A stretch of 53,952 nt of DNA from Leptospiraceae bacterium (lineage in GTDB: Bacteria > Spirochaetota > Leptospiria > Leptospirales > Leptospiraceae). This document shows, piece by piece, positions 46,220 through 53,952 of the stretch (its first letter is position 1; each line of letters opens with the position of its first letter). The stretch is taken from contig CANGZW010000011.1 in assembly GCA_947458405.1 (NCBI GenBank), positions 1 to 53,952 on the forward strand, in the 5' to 3' direction. A program made the position numbers and the translations under genes. A model generated the notes under the pieces. The model had not been told where the DNA came from. It was given only the letters and a program-made list of their open reading frames with translations, and did no database searches.

Positions 46220-48025
46220 TTGAACAATTGGTATAGAAACGAATACAAAAATAGAGTATTTGCGGCAGATATAATTCATCTTAAACCGGGAACTAAAATA
46301 TTTATGTGTGGATGGGCATTTCGATTTCGGGATCAGGGTGGAGTCATCTTCATTGATTTGCGAGATAGATCCGGAATTGTTCAGGTAACTGCCCGGAAAG
46401 AAGTAATTGGGGATGATTTTAAAGCTGCAGAGCAGGTTCGTTCAGAGTATGTTATAGCGATCAGTGGAACTCTGCAGGAAAGATCTCCTGATGCTAAAAA
46501 TCCAAAAATACTTACGGGAAATTTTGAAATAATTATTGATAAACTGGAAATTCTAAACCATTCCAAAACTCCTCCCTTTCAATTAGATGAGTTTGATGAA
46601 TCCGGGGAAGATATTCGATTGAAATACAGATATCTTGAATTCCGAAAAGATGAACTTAAAGATAGAATGATAAATAGACATAAATTTATTTTTTCTGTAC
46701 GAAAATACTTAAATGACAAAGGATTTCTGGAAATTGAAACACCAATCTTAAATAAATCTACTCCAGAGGGGGCGAGAGATTTTTTAGTTCCCTCTAGACT
46801 AAATCCGGGCACCTTCTATGCTTTGCCACAATCCCCACAAATTTTTAAACAAATTCTAATGGTTGGAGGAATGGAAAGATATTTTCAAATTGTAAAATGT
46901 TTTCGAGATGAAGACCTTAGAGCAGATAGACAACCAGAATTTACCCAGTTAGATATGGAGTTTTCTTTTATAGATGAAGAAGATATTCTATCTAATATGG
47001 AAGGCTTGGTTTCAAATGTTTTTCAGGAGGTTTTCAATCTCTCACTCCCTACTAAGTTTCCCAGAATGACTTACGCAGAAGCTATGAATTCTTATGGCTC
47101 CGACAAACCTGATTTAAGATTTGGAATGAAATTGTATGACATCTCTGATATTGTAAAAGATTGTAATTTTCAAGTATTTACTGGTGCACTCAACAGTGGG
47201 GGAATTGTAAAGGCAATTTGTGTAAAAGGTGGCTCTAATATCTCCCGAAAAGAAATTGAAGACCTTACATCATGGTTAAATAAAGATCATCGCTCTAAAG
47301 GTTTGGCTTATATGAAGCATACCTCTATTGGTTTAGAGTCTACTATTACAAAGTTTTTCTCAGCAGATTCATTAAAGAAAATTGCTGAAAAATTGGATTC
47401 TAAAGAAGGAGATATGGTTTTTTTCGGAGCGGATGCACACACTATTGTGAATAATTCTCTAGGAGCCCTTCGATTACGATTATCCCAAAAATATGAAACT
47501 CCTGACCCCAATTTTTTTCATATTTCCTGGATAGTTGATTTTCCGATGTTTGAAAAGGATTCAGCTACTGATGAATTATTCGCTATGCATCATCCTTTTA
47601 CTGCCCCACAGGATGGATGTATTACAGATATGGACACAATTGAATCAATTAAATCGAAAGCACATACATTTAATTCTAAAGCATATGATTTAGTTTTAAA
47701 CGGAAATGAAATTGGAGGAGGAAGTATTCGTATCCATGATGAAAAAATTCAACAAAAAGTTTTTGGACTTCTTGGTATTACACCTGAAGATGCAAAACAT
47801 AAATTTGGATTTCTACTCGAAGCTCTTCAATATGGAGCTCCTCCCCATGGTGGAATTGCATTGGGAATTGATAGAATTATGATGCTTTTAACAAAAGGAA
47901 AATCAATTAGAGATGTGATAGCATTTCCAAAAACACAGAAAGGTGTTTGTATGATGAGTGATTGCCCTACTCCTGTTGATATTAAACAACTCGATGAGTT
48001 AAAAATAAGAGTGGTAAGTGTCTAA
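46220..48025 (+). CDS. aspS: aspartyl-tRNA synthetase
   Basis: 601 residues, bacterial type. OB-fold anticodon domain at the N-terminus ([15 protein letters not shown]), motif 2 [23 protein letters not shown] split over 220-240, a GAD insertion about 285-420, [24 protein letters not shown] and motif 3 [14 protein letters not shown]. Start is TTG 46220 with only a distant purine stretch upstream. Whether it is discriminating or also charges tRNA-Asn cannot be told here; no gatCAB genes are in the window. phoH follows with a one-base overlap (TAATG). Confidence 0.96.
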   Translation: MNNWYRNEYKNRVFAADIIHLKPGTKIFMCGWAFRFRDQGGVIFIDLRDRSGIVQVTARKEVIGDDFKAAEQVRSEYVIAISGTLQERSPDAKNPKILTGNFEIIIDKLEILNHSKTPPFQLDEFDESGEDIRLKYRYLEFRKDELKDRMINRHKFIFSVRKYLNDKGFLEIETPILNKSTPEGARDFLVPSRLNPGTFYALPQSPQIFKQILMVGGMERYFQIVKCFRDEDLRADRQPEFTQLDMEFSFIDEEDILSNMEGLVSNVFQEVFNLSLPTKFPRMTYAEAMNSYGSDKPDLRFGMKLYDISDIVKDCNFQVFTGALNSGGIVKAICVKGGSNISRKEIEDLTSWLNKDHRSKGLAYMKHTSIGLESTITKFFSADSLKKIAEKLDSKEGDMVFFGADAHTIVNNSLGALRLRLSQKYETPDPNFFHISWIVDFPMFEKDSATDELFAMHHPFTAPQDGCITDMDTIESIKSKAHTFNSKAYDLVLNGNEIGGGSIRIHDEKIQQKVFGLLGITPEDAKHKFGFLLEALQYGAPPHGGIALGIDRIMMLLTKGKSIRDVIAFPKTQKGVCMMSDCPTPVDIKQLDELKIRVVSV

Positions 48026-48987
48026 TGATAAAGAAAAAGGATCTTCCTAAAATAAGTGAAAAGTTTAGTTTTCAGAATGAAGGTCTATATCGAAAAGTAT
48101 GTGGGTTAAAAGATAGTCATCTTAAAGATTTAGAAATTTTCTTAAAAATTGAGATTATCCCTCGGGGTAATTCTCTCATTTTAAATGGATACCAAGAGAG
48201 TATTACATATGCGATACAATTCTTTCAGCATTTAGAAGAAAATTTTAAAAATAGACCTGATAAAGAAGATTTTGATGCTTTTGACATACATTATTTAATT
48301 AAATCTAGAGAAGAAGGTCAACCCTGGAATCCTACTGAAAAAATCTTAAATAATTTTAAAGGAAAACCTATTTTTCCAAAAACATCCAATCAGCAAAAAT
48401 TTGTAGAAAGTCTAATTAAAAATTTAATAAGTATTGCAGTTGGTCCTGCCGGAACTGGCAAAACCTTTTTATCTATTGCTGTTGCCTGTAGAATGCTACA
48501 AAATGGTGAGGTGGAAAGACTAGTATTGACACGACCCGCAGTAGAAGCAGGAGAATCCTTAGGATTTTTACCGGGAGATATGGTTCAAAAAGTTGATCCA
48601 TACTTAAGACCAATCTATGATGCATTAAATGATTGCTTGGGTCATGAAAAGGTTCAAGTTTTAACTTCTTTAAATAAAATAGAGATAGCTCCAATAGCTT
48701 TCATGCGAGGAAGAACTCTCTCTAATTCATTTATAATTTTAGATGAAGCCCAAAACTGTACAAGTATGCAATTAAAAATGATTTTAACCAGACTTGGAAA
48801 AAACTCCAGAATGGCAATTTCTGGGGATGTAACACAAATTGATTTAGCAAATGGAAAATCAGGCTTTGAAAAAGTTTCTATTGCACTAAGAAATATTCCA
48901 GAAATTGGAATTATACACTTAGATAAAGAAGATATAACCCGACATCCATTGATTGAGGCTATAGTTAATAGATTGGAGTCTATTTAG
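48025..48987 (+). CDS. phoH: PhoH family ATPase
   Basis: 320 residues. A KH-like N-terminal part ([17 protein letters not shown]) is followed by an ATPase core with Walker [17 protein letters not shown] near 138-153 and Walker [12 protein letters not shown] near 236. PhoH proteins are linked to RNA metabolism and often sit beside ybeY and pgpH. Here pgpH follows directly (GTG start overlapping the TAG by one base), but ybeY is not found. Confidence 0.93.
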   Translation: MIKKKDLPKISEKFSFQNEGLYRKVCGLKDSHLKDLEIFLKIEIIPRGNSLILNGYQESITYAIQFFQHLEENFKNRPDKEDFDAFDIHYLIKSREEGQPWNPTEKILNNFKGKPIFPKTSNQQKFVESLIKNLISIAVGPAGTGKTFLSIAVACRMLQNGEVERLVLTRPAVEAGESLGFLPGDMVQKVDPYLRPIYDALNDCLGHEKVQVLTSLNKIEIAPIAFMRGRTLSNSFIILDEAQNCTSMQLKMILTRLGKNSRMAISGDVTQIDLANGKSGFEKVSIALRNIPEIGIIHLDKEDITRHPLIEAIVNRLESI

Positions 48988-51401
48988 TGGGTAAGTTTTC
49001 CAAAATTTTAGAATCTAATATGGCTGGATTCACTGATCAATTAACAATGATCAGGACTCCAAAATATATTTGGAGACTACAAATTATATGCGTACTATTG
49101 ACTTTAATTTTAATGACCTTCTTTATTTCTTTTCCTTACTTTGGTCAAGAAAAAATTGACCTTAGTCCTGAGGGTGGATACTCCCTCGGTTCAATCTCAC
49201 CAGAAACAATTATTTCTACTCGAGAGATAGTTTATGATGATCCACAAAGAACTCAGATTGAAAAATCAAAGGCATATAATTCTGGTAATTATATCTTTGA
49301 AAGAGATTATACTTATTTAACGAATGTTGTCTATTCTACAATAGACGAAGAGTTAAATAATCTTAAATCAATTGGATCTGTTAACAATTTAAAAAACCTT
49401 CAATTATTGATCTCAAAAAATCCCCGCTGGAAGTTTAAAACAAAAGAGGATTTAGAAGCCTTAATTTTAAATCCTGAAAAAGATCGACTAAAAGAATTAA
49501 TACAACAATGCACCAATATAATATTCTCTTCTACTTGTATTCTTAAAGATTCTCCTGTAATACTTCTAAACATGAAAACATATGGAGGAAAGGTTCATAA
49601 TCGCGGTATTAAAGATAAGTTATCAATTATAGATGGAAAATATATAATTCCAAGAGAAAATTTATATAATGACAAAGATACTATAATCACTATCCAACAG
49701 CTTTTAGATGAAAAGTTTCCTAAATTAGACAATGATTTATATAATATTGTAAAAAGAATTAGTACTTCATATATCTACTCTTTTCCAGCTTGTTACTATA
49801 ATGCAGAAGAAACAGAAGAAGAAAAAAATGCCTTACAGGATAAAGTAAAATCAATTAAGAGTAAAATTGATAAAAATGAAAAAATTATCACTAAAGGAGA
49901 ACTTATAACGCCAGATACATATTTTAGACTGGAACAATTGAATCTTCAGGCTTCGAGAATAAATATAAATTCTATTATTTCAATACTAATTGTTCAATTG
50001 GTAATTGTATCAATTATGTTAATATTCTTAAAAAAATATGATCCTAGAAAATTAAATGATATAGGTAATAATATTATAATATTTTCACTTATATGGATAT
50101 TAGTATTATCTGGTTTTATTCAATCTAGATTATTTTATCATCCTGACAATAATTATGATTCTGTATTTTACTTTGGACTATTTGTACCTATTGGATTGAT
50201 TTGTCTTTTAATAAGCTTTTTATTTGACGAACAACTTGCTATCACATTAGGATTTTTTCTGTCATTTTATATTTTTCAAATATCATATCACAATTTATTT
50301 ACATTTATAATTGTATTTTCAACAGCAATAATATCATCAATACAAGGCTCAAGAATTCGTAAAAGAATTGATTTTATTAAATCAGGAATTATAATTTCTG
50401 GAATTGAAATACTACTCTCAACAAGTGGATATTTATTAGACAATAGAGAGTTCTGGGTAAGTTCAAATAGTGATTCATTCTTAAAAGATTTTTTATCGGC
50501 AAATATAATAAAAATTTATATAGTATGTATAATTAATGGTTTTGCATGTGTCACATTAGCTCAATTTTTATTGCCTATTTATGAGTACTTATTTAATATT
50601 CCAACTAGATTCAAATTACAAGAATTAGCAGATACAGGTCATCCACTTCTTCAAGCGCTTTTGACAAAAGCACCATCGACCTATACTCATACATTTATGG
50701 TTGCGGCACTTTCAGAGAGAGCGGCTCAAAAGCTCGACTTAGATTGGCTTTTAATTAGGGCTGGTGTGTATTTCCATGATATAGGTAAAATTCCTAATGC
50801 TGGTTTTTTCGTAGAGAACCAGCATTTAATTCCTAAATTAGAACATATCGATAAAAATAATCCCGGTCTAGCTGCAAAAATAGTGATCGATCATGTCATT
50901 GATGGAATTGAAATGGCAAAGAAAGCTCGCCTACCAAGAGATGTAATTAGTTTTATTCCAGAACATCATGGAACAAGTACGATGGCATTTTTCTATCATA
51001 AAGCTCTCCTAAGTCTATCTCCCCGACAGAGATCTAAAATCAATAAAAAAGATTTCCAATATCCGGGTCCCAAGCCACAGAGAAAAGAAACAGCAATTGT
51101 AATGATCGCAGATAGCGTAGAAGCTGCAAGTAGATCATTAGATTTAATTACTTTAGAAATTCTTGATGATTTAATTCAAAAAATAATTAATATTAAGATA
51201 AGTGAAAATCAATTAGATGAATCAGGTATCACACTTGGAGATCTATTTATTATAAAAGAATCATTTAAAGAAATATTGATTTCCAGTCTCCATCAAAGAC
51301 CAAAATATCCTAATACTGAAGCTACTAGTAAATTAGAAAAGGAATCAGTTGAGTTACCTTCCAAAAATAATTCAAAGAAGAAGCGGGGAAAAAATGAGTA
51401 A
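48987..51401 (+). CDS. pgpH: 7TM-HD family phosphohydrolase (PgpH-like, c-di-AMP type)
   Basis: 804 residues. One N-terminal helix near 29-50, an extracytoplasmic 7TMR-HDED domain about 60-325, seven membrane helices about 330-545, then a cytoplasmic HD domain with HTFMVAALSERAAQK, YFHDIGKIPNAGFF, IPEHHGTSTMAFF and MIADSVEAASRSL, all metal ligands intact. Homologues in Listeria degrade c-di-AMP. Start is GTG 48987. The Lys-rich tail is overlapped by the next gene for 8 bases. Confidence 0.92.
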   Translation: MGKFSKILESNMAGFTDQLTMIRTPKYIWRLQIICVLLTLILMTFFISFPYFGQEKIDLSPEGGYSLGSISPETIISTREIVYDDPQRTQIEKSKAYNSGNYIFERDYTYLTNVVYSTIDEELNNLKSIGSVNNLKNLQLLISKNPRWKFKTKEDLEALILNPEKDRLKELIQQCTNIIFSSTCILKDSPVILLNMKTYGGKVHNRGIKDKLSIIDGKYIIPRENLYNDKDTIITIQQLLDEKFPKLDNDLYNIVKRISTSYIYSFPACYYNAEETEEEKNALQDKVKSIKSKIDKNEKIITKGELITPDTYFRLEQLNLQASRININSIISILIVQLVIVSIMLIFLKKYDPRKLNDIGNNIIIFSLIWILVLSGFIQSRLFYHPDNNYDSVFYFGLFVPIGLICLLISFLFDEQLAITLGFFLSFYIFQISYHNLFTFIIVFSTAIISSIQGSRIRKRIDFIKSGIIISGIEILLSTSGYLLDNREFWVSSNSDSFLKDFLSANIIKIYIVCIINGFACVTLAQFLLPIYEYLFNIPTRFKLQELADTGHPLLQALLTKAPSTYTHTFMVAALSERAAQKLDLDWLLIRAGVYFHDIGKIPNAGFFVENQHLIPKLEHIDKNNPGLAAKIVIDHVIDGIEMAKKARLPRDVISFIPEHHGTSTMAFFYHKALLSLSPRQRSKINKKDFQYPGPKPQRKETAIVMIADSVEAASRSLDLITLEILDDLIQKIINIKISENQLDESGITLGDLFIIKESFKEILISSLHQRPKYPNTEATSKLEKESVELPSKNNSKKKRGKNE

Positions 51402-52263
51402 AATTAATATTGGTATCATTGGTGTTGGAATAATGGGTAGGGGAATTGTTAAAAATTTACAGAAAAATAATATATCATTATCCCTTTACTCTAGAAATAT
51501 AAATAAGATTAAAGATTTAGAAACTAATAATACTAAAATATATGATTCAACAGAAAAAATAATTTCTGATTCTTCCCATATTATTTTCTGTCTTACTGAA
51601 GATAAAATCGTATTAGAGTATTATAATAAGATAAAAGATAATTTTAAAGGTTATTTATTAGATTTTGGTACTACATCTCCCGAACTAACTCAACATATAA
51701 ATTCAGATTATAGAAAAAGAGGAAATATATTCTTAGATTCCCCTATGACTGGATCAAAATTAGCAAGTGAAACAGGTAATATAATCTTTATGGTGGGGCA
51801 CGAAAATGAAGATGAAATAAATGCTTGTAGATTTATTTGGAATGCTACTGGAAAAAAGATTATTCCCTGCCCTGGAGTGGGTAATGGACAAAAAGTAAAA
51901 ATTTGCTTAAATATGGTACAAGCCGAAATATTACAATCCTATATGGAAGGCATGGTATTAGCGGAAAAATTAGGAGTATCTGAAAATATTTTTTTAGATG
52001 TAATTGAAAACTCAGCCGCTCGATCCGGTATTTCAGATTTCAAACTAAAATGTATTCAAGAAAAAAACTATTCACCTAATTTTTCCCTTAAAAATATGAA
52101 CAAAGATCTAAATCATGCATTAGATTTAATTTTGGAAATGAACATTTCACTCCCACAAGCAATGTCATTAAAAACAATTTATAGTCAGGGCATAACATCT
52201 AATCTAGGGGAAGAAGACTTTTCATCCCTTATAAAAGTAAATAGATCCTTAAACAATTTATGA
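51394..52263 (+). CDS. beta-hydroxyacid dehydrogenase (3-hydroxyisobutyrate dehydrogenase family)
   Basis: 289 residues from ATG 51394, which has GCGGGGAA upstream; a start at 51349 would add 15 residues of pgpH antiframe. Rossmann motif GIIGVGIMGRGIVKNL at 6-21, substrate-site DSPMTGSKLASETGNIIFM near 115, catalytic Lys in GQKVKICLN near 166 and the cofactor/substrate stretch NMNKDLNHALD near 232. Family members reduce or oxidise short beta-hydroxyacids or semialdehydes; the exact substrate is unknown. It occupies the place where ybeY often follows pgpH. Confidence 0.88.
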   Translation: MSKINIGIIGVGIMGRGIVKNLQKNNISLSLYSRNINKIKDLETNNTKIYDSTEKIISDSSHIIFCLTEDKIVLEYYNKIKDNFKGYLLDFGTTSPELTQHINSDYRKRGNIFLDSPMTGSKLASETGNIIFMVGHENEDEINACRFIWNATGKKIIPCPGVGNGQKVKICLNMVQAEILQSYMEGMVLAEKLGVSENIFLDVIENSAARSGISDFKLKCIQEKNYSPNFSLKNMNKDLNHALDLILEMNISLPQAMSLKTIYSQGITSNLGEEDFSSLIKVNRSLNNL

Positions 52264-52304
52264 AAAAATAGTGTATCATTTATATGTCTGAATAAATAAA
52301 AGGC

Positions 52305-52335
52305 TTGACATTATTTTATTTTAAAGGATTATACT
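52305..52335 (+). promoter_or_regulatory. sigma-70-like promoter for the response regulator operon
   Basis: A perfect -35 TTGACA (52305-52310) is followed after 19 bases by TATACT (52330-52335); ATTATA at 17 bases spacing (52328-52333) is an alternative -10. A second TATAAT overlaps at 52335-52340. The gene starts at 52351, so the leader would be very short. No Shine-Dalgarno is visible before that ATG. Confidence 0.5.
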
Positions 52336-52350
52336 ATAATTAAAATTATT

Positions 52351-52734
52351 ATGAAACATAAAAATTGGATAATTGCATTCGTTGAAGATGAAATTTTAAT
52401 TTCTCTTGCATTACGTGCCCAATTAAAAAAAAAATATGGAGATACACTGACATACCAAGTATATAAGGATTTTCTCATAGCTGAAAAATCAATAGAAGTA
52501 TTGTTTAACTCTAATCAAAAGATTATACTGATTTCTGACTATAATATAGGAGGAAAACTAGCTGATGATTTTTTTACTATCATCAATACCAAATATCCTA
52601 ATATTATTAAAATTTTAATCTCAGCCCATGAAAATCCAGTCATACTCCAGAGGGATTTAAACATTTTTAAGTTTATCAAAAAACCATGGACAGAAAGAGA
52701 AATAATTGATACATTAGAAAAAGCTTTCAAATAG
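52351..52734 (+). CDS. single-domain response regulator (receiver only)
   Basis: 127 residues comprising one receiver domain. Acidic pair Glu12/Asp13 (VEDE), phospho-acceptor Asp63 (LISDYNIGG), Ser91 in ILISAHE and the conserved Lys-Pro at 111-112 (KKPW) are all present, so phosphorylation should be possible. There is no output domain and no kinase nearby. It is co-transcribed with the glycoside hydrolase 9 bases downstream. Confidence 0.88.
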   Translation: MKHKNWIIAFVEDEILISLALRAQLKKKYGDTLTYQVYKDFLIAEKSIEVLFNSNQKIILISDYNIGGKLADDFFTIINTKYPNIIKILISAHENPVILQRDLNIFKFIKKPWTEREIIDTLEKAFK

Positions 52735-52743
52735 GAGTATTCA

Positions 52744-53691
52744 TTGAACCATATTCACCCTGGATTGGGTATAAATGTTGTTATAAAACATACAGATAAA
52801 ATTTCATTAAATAAGTATATAATATCCCTTCAAAATATAGGTGCTGAATGGATTCGATTAGAATTAAATTTTTATAATCCCCTTCCTGAAGATGTTTTAG
52901 ATTATTTTATTGCAGAAATAAACAAAACTGGAATAAAAATTTTAGGACTATTAACAGGACTCGTACCTGGAACATTAGTAAATTGTATTTATCCTGCTTT
53001 AAAATTTAAAAACCCAGTTGATGATATTGAAAATTATTTAAAATTTGTAAATCATCATGTTACTAAATATAAGTCGAGTATTCAATATTGGGAAATTTGG
53101 AACGAAGCTAACACATTACGATTTTGGATAAATAAACCTGATCCAAAATCCTATTTTGAACTAGTTAAACAAACATCACCTCTAATTAAAAACTTATCAC
53201 CAAACTCAACTATTCTTCTCGGTGGTATTATGAGTAATGATTTAAAATCGTATGCACCCTTTCAAAAAGTACTTTTTATTCGAGAATGCTTAGAACTTGG
53301 AATTGATGAATATATTGATATTTATAACTTTCATCCGTACATTCCATCTTGCTATTATTCAATGAAGAATATTGAATTTTATAAAAAAGAAATCAAAATT
53401 ACCATCGATGGTTATTTAAACGAATACTCTGATATTACAAAACCTAGCTGGATTTCAGAATTTGGAATCTGTCCTCTCTGGGTGAAAATAGGATTAACTG
53501 AGATTGGTATTTTATATAAAGAATTTTATGAATTTTCTCGTCAGAGAGAAATCCCATTTTTTATATGGACCTTAACTGATTTTAGAGATGAGGAATATTC
53601 CAGGTTTAATCCTGAAACAGCTTTTGGATTATATGATTTCGAAATAAATCCTAAAGAAATAGTAAATTCATTTAATAAATCTTTTGAATAA
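52744..53691 (+). CDS. clan GH-A glycoside hydrolase-like protein, cytoplasmic
   Basis: 315 residues from TTG 52744, preceded by AGGAG at good spacing. TIM-barrel pattern with the acid/base Glu121 in YWEIWNEAN and the nucleophile Glu239 in PSWISEFGI, both at strand ends as expected for GH-A enzymes such as GH39 or GH5. FHPYIPS near 196 is also typical. There is no signal peptide, so it would act inside the cell, unusual for this type. Substrate unknown. Its stop abuts the convergent WD40 gene. Confidence 0.8.
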   Translation: MNHIHPGLGINVVIKHTDKISLNKYIISLQNIGAEWIRLELNFYNPLPEDVLDYFIAEINKTGIKILGLLTGLVPGTLVNCIYPALKFKNPVDDIENYLKFVNHHVTKYKSSIQYWEIWNEANTLRFWINKPDPKSYFELVKQTSPLIKNLSPNSTILLGGIMSNDLKSYAPFQKVLFIRECLELGIDEYIDIYNFHPYIPSCYYSMKNIEFYKKEIKITIDGYLNEYSDITKPSWISEFGICPLWVKIGLTEIGILYKEFYEFSRQREIPFFIWTLTDFRDEEYSRFNPETAFGLYDFEINPKEIVNSFNKSFE

Positions 53692-53952
53692 CTATTCCAG
53701 ATTAGTTTCTGAATTATCTTTAATCCATAGCATAATTTTATCCGGACTTGCAGTTGCTAAATAATTTCCATCAGATGAAAATGCAACTGCACTAACATTT
53801 CTAGTATGTCCTGATAATTTCTTTTTTAGTTCACCTGTACGATTCCAAATATAAGCACCTTTTATTCCACCTGTTAAAAGATATTTTCCGGAAGGACTCA
53901 AAGCTGCATAATTTCTATAATCCGTATCCAGTTTGTAGTCTTCACCCTTAAA
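53692..53952 (-). CDS. WD40-repeat protein (partial, N-terminus outside window)
   Basis: The C-terminal 86 residues of a beta-propeller protein; the frame is open to the window edge. Repeat features: AALSPSGKYLLTGGIKGAYIW, split by the W, then LSGHTRNVSAVAFSSDGNY and LATASPDKIMLW. The family mediates protein contacts; nothing more can be said from this part. Its stop codon directly abuts the stop of the glycoside hydrolase gene. Confidence 0.85.
   Translation of the reverse strand, partial: FKGEDYKLDTDYRNYAALSPSGKYLLTGGIKGAYIWNRTGELKKKLSGHTRNVSAVAFSSDGNYLATASPDKIMLWIKDNSETNLE

Noticed and set aside
1-53952. CRISPR array, insertion sequence, prophage or island
   Set aside because: No regularly spaced repeats, transposase, integrase or phage genes seen; gene order and composition look like ordinary core chromosome.

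Overview
The window is an ordinary, gene-dense stretch of chromosome from an AT-rich, flagellated bacterium. It is most likely a spirochaete of the Leptospira/Leptonema group. The support is the combination of a split PntA/PntB transhydrogenase, a GTP-type PEP carboxykinase, a bacterial XPB helicase, FliD, many partner-switching (STAS / SpoIIE / HATPase) and GAF-domain regulators, small exported Cys-rich proteins and spirochaete-style lipoproteins. This is inference from gene content; there is no rRNA marker. I see no insertion sequence, prophage, CRISPR array or obvious island. No intergenic gap is longer than about 300 bases.

Layout. 1-1113 (-): transhydrogenase pntB (cut by the window edge) and the membrane part of pntA. 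1249-4797 (+): an exported Cys-rich protein, galactokinase, a STAS protein and a GAF/sigma-54 activator. 4783-5758 (-): a J-domain protein and a Cys-rich lipoprotein. 5817-9056 (+): thiS, thiE, a WecG/TagA-like glycosyltransferase and a DUF2779 nuclease-like protein; thiE and the DUF2779 gene appear to lack an ordinary start codon. 9103-10941 (-): pckG. 11131-23244 (-): a long, tightly packed run, in transcription order a UDG-like Fe-S protein, priA, fmt, a PASTA protein, rpe, rpsP, a KH protein, rimM, trmD, rplS, rnhB, a degenerate HD-GYP protein, a PilZ-like membrane protein, yraN, a 66-residue protein and a HAD phosphatase. 23410-26344 (-): fliD and an unknown partner gene. 26430-30396 (+): polyphosphate kinase and a histidine-less 7TM sensor kinase. 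30393-38472 (-): aroE, an aspartate aminotransferase, XPB helicase, a TPR lipoprotein, a GAF/SpoIIE/HATPase regulator and a coiled-coil protein. 38542-41674 (+, with one STAS gene on -): tRNA-Ala(GGC), a degenerate alpha/beta hydrolase, def and ribBA. 41675-45994 (-): a small membrane protein, a YyaL/SPATA20-type thioredoxin-domain protein and a large unknown protein. 46220-52263 (+): aspS, phoH, the 7TM-HD gene pgpH and a beta-hydroxyacid dehydrogenase. 52351-53691 (+): a single-domain response regulator and a cytoplasmic glycoside hydrolase. 53692-end (-): a partial WD40 protein.

How the genes fit together. The long minus-strand run carries translation and replication housekeeping: initiator tRNA formylation, ribosomal proteins, tRNA m1G37 methylation, 30S maturation, replication restart and RNase HII. 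def, elsewhere in the window, removes the formyl group that fmt adds. Regulation is prominent: partner switching (two STAS proteins and one SpoIIE/HATPase fusion), c-di-GMP-type domains (HD-GYP, PilZ-like), a c-di-AMP-type hydrolase (PgpH), a sigma-54 activator, a pseudo-histidine kinase and an orphan receiver. Several of these regulators have lost residues usually considered essential.

No new multi-gene system stands out. The best leads are individual proteins with coordinated losses or retentions of key residues (PriA zinc site, UDG-like Fe-S protein, His-less kinase, HD-GYP without its His) and two genes that seem to start at non-standard codons. Convergent genes are also packed stop-to-stop at five junctions.
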